From: Catonia carolina
Lineage: Eukaryota > Arthropoda > Insecta > Hemiptera > Achilidae
Reading direction: 5' to 3'
NCBI GenBank assembly: GCA_035578175.1
Contig: JAQMRL010000002.1
Location: forward strand, 99,798,748-99,862,747
DNA: 64,000 bases
Under the pieces are notes generated by a model, which did not search any database, was not told the DNA's origin, and was given only the letters and a program-made list of their open reading frames with translations. This document shows positions 58,091 through 64,000 of the stretch, piece after piece (position 1 is the stretch's first letter; every line of letters begins with the position of its first letter). Both the position numbers and the translations under genes were made by a program.

Positions 58091-58261
58091 GAACATTCGT
58101 TTTTTTTTTTGTTTTACGTCTTACTGTTTTGCAGTTTCTGCTAATGCAGACGGTGAAGACTGATGATATATGAAAATGAGTAATGAAAAATGATAGGCCT
58201 GACCGGGAATCAAACCCGGAACCCCGGCGTAGAAGCCAGTTGCGCTAACCAGAACATTTGT
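58091..58261 (-). mobile_element. tRNA-derived SINE, GTTAGCGCAACTGG-headed type
   Basis: Element about 58101-58251, with imperfect duplication GAACATT(C/T)GT at both sides. Minus-strand head GGTTAGCGCAACTGGCTTC and box B GGGTTTGATTCCC; body CATTACTCATTTTCATATAT; tail TCTGCATTAGCAGAAACTGC, AAAACAGTAAGACGTAAAAC and a run of A. Head differs from, but tail agrees with, 56267-56469. Confidence 0.85.
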
Positions 58262-58776
58262 GGGAGGCTTTGCTTTCTCTTTCGAAATATTAGTTATTCT
58301 TGAACTACAACATCAATATAAATTTCAAGGCCAAAATATTGATATAAAATATAACTAAAATTAAAAAAATTAGGTGTTTTATATTATCTGAATTTTGTTT
58401 TGTCAGAACATTTCAGCCATTCAGCAAAAATTTGTATTTTATTTGAAAAACTACAAGAAAACAGGTTCTTTCAAAATTATCTCCTTAAATTACACTTAAT
58501 GACAAAAAGCATAATCCTAAAAATTATTATAATATACTGTCACAAATGGTATTATATTATACACTGTGCAATCCGTTCAGCAGCTAATGAAAAAAAAATT
58601 AAGATTGTTGTCAGTTACAATACGAGCTCATCAAACCTGACAGTAGAATAGATAAACCTATTATTATTATTTCTCCTGCTACCTACTACAATAGTAGAGC
58701 TTAGTGAAAGTGGAATAATTAGAATATTAGAAAACTGAATATATCAATAAAACAAAAATATAAGTAAATTATGTTA
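58262..58776. other. AT-rich non-coding stretch
   Basis: No supported gene; the ORF at 58400-58651 is AT-driven. Confidence 0.45.
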
Positions 58777-60372
58777 TTGTTGTTGTCCAGGTTATCAGCC
58801 GAAAAGCTGGTTTGAAGCTCTAGAGCAGTGTTCTTCAACCTTATCTTAATAAAGGGCCAAATTTTTATTAAGGGTGGGCTTGAAGGCCGCATTGATCTAC
58901 GTATGTAGCCTATGTATATTTGTGTATAAATATATATAGTATAAACATATATGAACATTTTGTGTCAGGTTAAAAGAAATAACATGATTTTTAAACGCTT
59001 TTATTTAACTTACTCTTGGAAGCATCAAATCTTGCAACTTAAAATTTTAATACTTCTACCGTATCAATATGAATCAAACTTTGCACACTTGTTTATCTTC
59101 GATGACAATACGCTGTGGAGGTGTTTGTAAAAAAAATTTTTAAATTTTAAAATTTTATAACGCTTTTAATTTAACTTACTCTTGGATCCATCAAATCTTG
59201 CAACTTAAAATTTTAATACTTCTACCATATCAATATGAATCAAACTTTGCACACTTGTTTATCTTCGATGACAATACGCTGTGGAGGTGTTTGTAAAAAA
59301 AATTTTTTTAATTTAAAAAAAAATTTAAAAAACGCTTTTATTTAACAATTAGGCTACTTAAAAAAATTAACTAAAAAGAAAAAAAAGAAAAAAAATTTAC
59401 AAAAAAAAAAATTACAAAAAAAATAAAAAAAAAAAAATTTTAAGAAACGCTATTATTTAACAATTAATCAAAAGAAAAATGAACTAAAAAGAAAAAAATA
59501 AAAAAATTTACAAAAAAAAACAACACTGACATTACAGTTAAAATAAAAGCGTGGCGCATTAATATATATAATATTTATTGTAAAATATTCGTTGTAAAAT
59601 ATTATATATATTAATACGCCACGCTTTTATTTTAACTGTAATGTCTGTGATTGTTTTTTTTTGTAAATTTTTTTCTTTTTTTCTTTTTAGTTCATTTTTC
59701 TTTTGATTAATTGTTAAATAATAGCGTTTCTTAAAAAAAAATTTTTTTTTAATTTTTTTTTTGTAAATTTTTTTAAAAAGCTTATATTGGTTGAAAATGA
59801 CAGTAAATATCAATACTGAAACATATACTTATACTTAAACATGTTACAAAACTCAAAACCAAACTAAAAACATCAAAATGGTGATTTTTCAGTTCAATGG
59901 GAAACTTGACATTCTTTCTCTTTCACTAGTTTAAAAATCAACAAAATGATGCAATGTTCTAAGCTCTTTGTTCAAAAACTGAAATCGTTCTGCGGGCCGC
60001 TAAAATTTACGCGGTCGGCCGCGGGTTGAACATCACTGCTCTAGAGCTAAGTGAAACGAGGAGTAAGGGGTTGACCATTGCCTTCCTCACTGAGTGGAAA
60101 AGTATATTCATCAGCATGCCAGGCCCTTTTTTTGACACCTTCACGTCATTCACTACAGGGCCTGGCTGTATAATGATGAAATTCAATACTCTGAGGACAT
60201 AACTCTGACTAGTGTCTTTCGTACCTGTAGACATGTCTCGTCTGTTCTTAAATGCTTCAGTCATATAATTGGCTGACCATGTGATAGGAAACAGATTTCT
60301 TTGTAGCCCTGGAACTAGCAGATCGAGTGCAAATAATTGAACACTCCACCTGCTGGTTATGGGCAAATTGTA
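58777..60372 (-). repeat. Dispersed ~400-bp repeat, copy D, split by a hAT element
   Basis: The minus-strand copy consists of 60372-60039 and 58825-58777; the 1213 bp between are the hAT element. The break falls in the CTCTAGAG word of this repeat (CCTCTAGAGG in copy A). The 134-codon ORF on this strand (60007-60411) comes from the repeat and has no recognised domain. Confidence 0.88.
58818..60046. mobile_element. Non-autonomous hAT-type transposon (1213 bp) with internal hairpin and tandem repeat
   Basis: Element 58826-60038, flanked by the 8-bp duplication CTCTAGAG (58818-58825, 60039-60046). The ends CAGTGTTCTTCAACC and the complement of CAGTGATGTTCAACC match at 13 of 15. Inside are a tandem of about 165 bp (TAACTTACTCTTGGA and CAATACGCTGTGGAGGTG occur near 59008/59110 and 59172/59275) and a near-perfect long inverted repeat centred near 59585 (about 59441-59735), whose arms carry GTTAAAATAAAAGCGTGGCG. 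GGGCCGC words mark the subterminal region. No transposase. Confidence 0.9.
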
Positions 60373-62154
60373 TGAACTAGTAATTTCTGTGAAAATTAAG
60401 AAAACTACCAAAGGGAAATGGAAGTTTTAGAAGATGCAAGAAAGTTGATATTAGAAAATATGGAAAAATTGGGAAGAAAGGAGATTCAGAGAAGAAAACT
60501 GAGAGTAAACAAAACCTTTGGAAGAAGCTAGAAAAAGTAAGTCTGATAAAATTATAATAAAAAAATTAAAGGATAATGATCAAGATGAATTGAATGGGAG
60601 GGAGAAAAACGTCAACATTGTTACAAGGAATCCATTGCGACTGGTTCTTGTAAAACAGTGTATAATAGTAAATTTTATTAGCAGGCAACCGCCTTAATAA
60701 AAAATAATAATAGTTTTTCTCGATATTTTCATAAAGTATTTAAATGAAAGGGACCTCATAAAAAATTTAGTTTAGGGCCTCAAAAATCTTGAATCCAGCG
60801 CTGCAGAAAACGATCCGTTACTTTAATCTTTAGTAAAATTGCTTTTTTATTTTTATTTTGGTTAAATTAGTTGTTTAGGCAATCCACTAATAATATCAAC
60901 AAAATCGTGAACAAATGGTAGTCATATAGGTAACAGTTTTGATTCAGCGTAGAAATAAACGGTGTAAAAAAGCCAATCTAAAAGTGATGCCAACTTTTCC
61001 TTTTTGTGTTACGTACAAAAAATAACATGTAAAAAAATTACTCACGTCATTTCAAATTTGATTGGGAGGGGTCAGAAGGAAGGCAACTTATGTTACCAAT
61101 TTATAATTTCAAAGAATTAACCTCACTTCTGTAAACACACAATGCTTACGTCACTTCTCAACCCCCACATTGTGGGTTAAAATGACACTCTAGGTATTTC
61201 TATTTTAATGCGACACATTATTTTTATTTAAATTGGTAGAGTCATATTTCATCACGTACGATATTTATTTATAATATGAACTGCCCTTTATATTATTCGT
61301 AAGGTTTTATCTTCTCGAACTATAAAAGGAGATAAATAAATATCCTATTTACGCTATCATACCCTTTTTTCTTCCTTCACATCCTTCTTCTTTTTCTTCT
61401 TCTTCTTGGCAAATACCTAAACATGGCAACCAGGGGTAGAGAATTGGAAGATCACAGGAAAAACTGGTCAAAAATTCAAACAATACTTTGCAAATAAACA
61501 TTATTTTATTTATTTTTTATCAAATTTATGTACAACGTAAAATTTGGCGAGTTTCATAGATTACAACTATATTAATATTATTCTAATAGAGCTGTTTACG
61601 ATTATACTTGAACTTATATTTACAAAAAACCGTTTTTGATCTTCATTTCAATAATTATTTATTGATTCAAAAGGAAATTACTCTACCAAAAACGTCCGTG
61701 CTCTGAAGAGGAAAATCAACGTGGTACTGCACAATCCATTCATTTTTTTGCATTCTCAGATTTAATTCTAGAAAAATTTCCAAATGATGTATTTATTTTT
61801 TGGTCCACAAATTAAATCATAAGAAGTAACCTGATATTTGAGTTCAATTTTATCTTTACAGAGATTCCACAGATCATTTTCAAGAAGTATGAAATATGAT
61901 TTTTCGGCCAGTCCAGTCAGTTTGTTGATAAAATGTGTAAGTTAAGTACAAGTTAAGCTATACCATATGTAACATCAATAGAGGCTTCTGTAATACGTCT
62001 TTGCACTCCCACACTGGTAAAGTGGTTGCAGCAGTTTGTATAGTGTGCTGCAAAACGTGCTACTACACCCATACTCTTGATTATAATCAAATGAGTAATA
62101 GGCATAATTTAAATTACTATCTATTTTTACTGACTGACATAAATTCTAACCCCT
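60373..62154. other. Non-coding stretch
   Basis: No supported gene. 60420-60620 is purine-rich with broken Lys/Glu-rich frames. A (CTT)n-like tract lies at 61382-61408 (CTTCTTCTTTTTCTTCTTCTTC), possibly the tail of a minus-strand LINE remnant. Confidence 0.4.
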
Positions 62155-62156
62155 TA

Positions 62157-62226
62157 GCAGGTCTCTAAAAGCAAAATCCCTGGAGACCTTTTTTGCCGGG
62201 CGTCGGCTGAAACCCCCGGCAAAAAT
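62157..62226. repeat. Two adjacent hairpin-forming inverted repeats
   Basis: AGGTCTC (62158) pairs with GAGACCT (to 62189), and immediately after, TTTTTGCCGGG (62190-62200) pairs exactly with CCCGGCAAAAA (62215-62225) around a 14-nt loop. They may belong to a transposon end or a structured RNA. Confidence 0.8.
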
Positions 62227-62900
62227 GCGAAATTTAAAGTATCTCTTTACGAAAGCTCAGGGGAGGCGCGCGAATATTTCGAACTTTTTAACGAAGTTTC
62301 GTAGCGCAAAGGCCACTGCAACCATTTTTGTTCCCCTCCTGAAGTACGTTAAGACCATATATATAAAGTGGCCCTTAACCCACCGGTTCGCTGGAAAAAC
62401 TCAAAAAACAAAAATTCGGCTTTTTCGGGGATGCAGTTTTTAGGTTTTTCTTTGTAGCACCACGAAGACGGGTTTCTCTGGAAAATGTTTATTAAGACCG
62501 CATTATACTCACTCTCGGCATTACGGGTGACTTTTCAAATTTTAGATCGGGGTCCTACGGGGTTTGGTACCCTTATTTAAAAATTATGAAATTTTTAAAT
62601 TTTTATAAATTAAAAATCTGTTAACGGTATGTTGTTTGAAGTTAAAAACTACATAAAAATATGATAATCCAAAAATTTTAAAGTTGCACCCTCTTTTTTG
62701 CGGTAGGGTTTGTATTTTTTTATCTTCTAAACGGTGCATCGTAAAAAAATTTGTATAGAATATTTTTTGTACCCCTTTTAATGTACTTCAAAACCATATA
62801 GCTTTCGTTATTCTCAACTTGCCCGTTCGGTTATCAAATATTCGATAACCCGAAAATGTTCAATTAACACCCTCCTGGAGTGGCGAGTGTAAATTTATAA
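62227..62900. repeat. Diverged internal duplication with hairpin-associated sequence
   Basis: The segment near 62320-62430 (TTTTTGTTCCCCTCCTGAAG, TACGTTAAGACCATATA, CCGGTTCGCTGG) is echoed near 62762-62860 (TTTTTTGTACCCCTTTTAATG, TACTTCAAAACCATATA, CCGTTCGGTTATC). Unit spacing is about 440 bp. No coding sequence is seen; the ORF at 62225-62443 is Arg/Lys/Phe-rich without motif. Confidence 0.5.
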
Positions 62901-63224
62901 TATCGCTTTTATGACACATTTTCTCTTGTTTTACCCAAATTCAGTTGAAATACAACTTATTATTTGTGTTACTTGTAGTAAACACTAATGCGCAGGCCTC
63001 AACTTTAGCCTCAAAAATCAGTCCGAGATATTTTATTTTCTTCTTTTTTTTGTAACAGTGTATTTCTTTTACAATCAGTTTATAAATACAAAACACTTTA
63101 AGCAAAGACGAGAAAATCTGAGTAATGTCCTTAGAATTAAAATAAAAACCACACTCAGTAGTGTGTTTCAACAAGACTAAATGTGAAGAAAAATATATAT
63201 GTATATATACGTACAAAACTAAAC
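62901..63224. other. AT-rich non-coding stretch
   Basis: No gene seen; minus-strand ORFs here are AT-driven. Confidence 0.4.
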
Positions 63225-63425
63225 TTGATGAATAGTGAATGAACATCTTGAAACACAAAGTTCTTGAATCTGGAGATGATGACGATGATAGAGAAGATAA
63301 CGAGGCCTATTATGAGATGACGATGATTAGTAGTTGAAGTAGGAAAGAAAGACAAAAAGTTTAAATGATTAACAAAATCGTATAGGTAAGTCGAGTGTTT
63401 TGAAACATTTCAGTCTGTGAATATA
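63225..63425 (+). repeat. Copy 2 of the repeat pair shared with 28850-29045
   Basis: See 28850-29045. Here the acidic ORF reads GDDDDDREDNEAYYEMTMISS before a stop, and AATCGTATAGGTAAGTCG plus TTTCAGTCTGTGAATAT follow. The similarity is strongest in the last 65 bp. Confidence 0.65.
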
Positions 63426-63751
63426 TAATACGATAAGTACGCAAGATGCCTTCGCCTCCTCATGTCAACAGTATTCCCGCATTAAAATGAAAAGGCCACT
63501 GAATAAAAAGAAAAATACAAAAGAGCCGCTCCTAATTCCACTTGTCCCTTAATATAAAGTGTTACAACTCACTAATAACTTTTTAAATTTCTTAAATTAC
63601 CTCCACTAAAGTCCCACTTCCAATCCCCCAAGAAACAGAATCCAAGTTCCTAAGTTAATTCTATAAAATTCCCCCTGAATTGCTCGAGGTTGCAATTACT
63701 CTGTGAAATTTTTCCCCGAGCGACCAGGTGTTCCTTAACACGATGTCGCCA
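63426..63751 (-). other. Probable 3' untranslated part of the LINE fragment at the right edge
   Basis: Lies directly downstream (minus sense) of the ORF2 fragment. I could not find a poly(A) end, so the limit of the element is not set. Confidence 0.35.
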
Positions 63752-64000
63752 TCATAGGGCTTCTTAGCCCTCTCAACCTGGATTCTGGATTCTTCTGTGA
63801 GTATCTTCGCTGTTGTCGAGGAGGTTAATCGCCAATGGATTCTGATGGTCTTCTAGTTTTTGTAAATGTTTTTCGCTATGCTGTTTAATTTCTTCTTTTA
63901 TGAAGGGCAGGTTTCATTGTGTAGTATTTCATTGGTTACGTACCATGGGGCTGCAGTGATTAGTCTCAGGCATTTTGATTGGAAGCGCTGCAGTATTTCT
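63752..64000 (-). pseudogene. Second Jockey-like LINE, ORF2 C-terminus, frameshifted (runs off the right edge)
   Basis: On the minus strand from the edge: EILQRFQSKCLRLITAAPWY, VTNEILHNETCPS, a stop; then, after a one-base shift near 63900, FIKEEIKQHSEKHLQKLEDH and QNPLAINLLD; then, after a further shift, VERAKKPYD. The FQSK-LR-IT-APWYV-N--LH block is the same post-RT module as in the fragment at 2-658, but the two are different elements. At least two frameshifts make it a pseudogene. Confidence 0.8.

Noticed and set aside
60007..60411. 134-codon minus-strand ORF
   Set aside because: It crosses the border of the hAT element into the dispersed repeat, so it cannot be an old gene; no domain.

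Overview
The window is a stretch of AT-rich eukaryotic nuclear DNA, almost certainly from an arthropod and probably an insect. Grounds: spliced coding sequence with GT-AG introns; Jockey-like, Ty3/gypsy, hAT, piggyBac and tRNA-derived SINE elements of the kinds usual in insects; a gypsy primer site that fits an insect tRNA-His; and many scattered TAGGCCTA words. I cannot name the species. Nothing prokaryotic is present (no operons, CRISPR array or ribosome binding sites).

Host genes. The one host gene I can support well lies on the minus strand at 12227-13921. It has two coding exons, separated by a 1410-bp intron with good splice sites, and predicts a secreted protein of about 94 residues with six cysteines after the signal peptide. 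I do not recognise the family. Weaker host signals are a CpG-rich, TATA-containing block at 42600-43060, a possible first coding exon at 51327-51519 (minus) and two poorly supported exon-like stretches near 23.0 and 24.0 kb.

Mobile DNA. The largest feature is an apparently intact Ty3/gypsy LTR retrotransposon on the minus strand (43250-49414). Its two LTRs differ by one T in a homopolymer, and it has a 4-bp target duplication, an 18-nt primer site, a G-rich polypurine tract, a gag ORF with a CCHC knuckle and a full pol ORF (protease, reverse transcriptase, RNase H, integrase). Pol lies in the -1 frame. The join is an A-AAA-AAC slippery heptamer, a 6-nt spacer and a perfect 13-bp hairpin, a textbook programmed frameshift. 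The rest is layered transposon debris: Jockey-like LINE ends at both edges of the window, several decayed LINE fragments, a piggyBac-type non-autonomous element (5806-6722), two hAT-type non-autonomous elements (25955-26325 and 58826-60038), two Tigger/pogo-like termini, at least ten SINE copies that mix several tRNA-like heads with a few shared tails, and a dispersed ~400-bp repeat present four times, one copy split by the larger hAT element.

Layout. 0-1 kb: LINE end. 1-12 kb: AT-rich non-coding DNA with SINEs and the piggyBac-type element. 12.2-13.9 kb: the secreted-protein gene. 14-24 kb: SINEs, a LINE scrap and a Tigger-like end. 24.8-30.2 kb: repeats, a small hAT element and a microsatellite-bearing repeat pair. 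31-36 kb: decayed LINEs. 38-42 kb: a SINE, a 74-bp exact direct repeat and a Tigger-like end. 42.6-49.4 kb: CpG block and gypsy element. 50-58 kb: repeats and SINEs. 58.8-60.4 kb: nested hAT. 62-64 kb: hairpin-rich repeat and a second Jockey-like LINE end.
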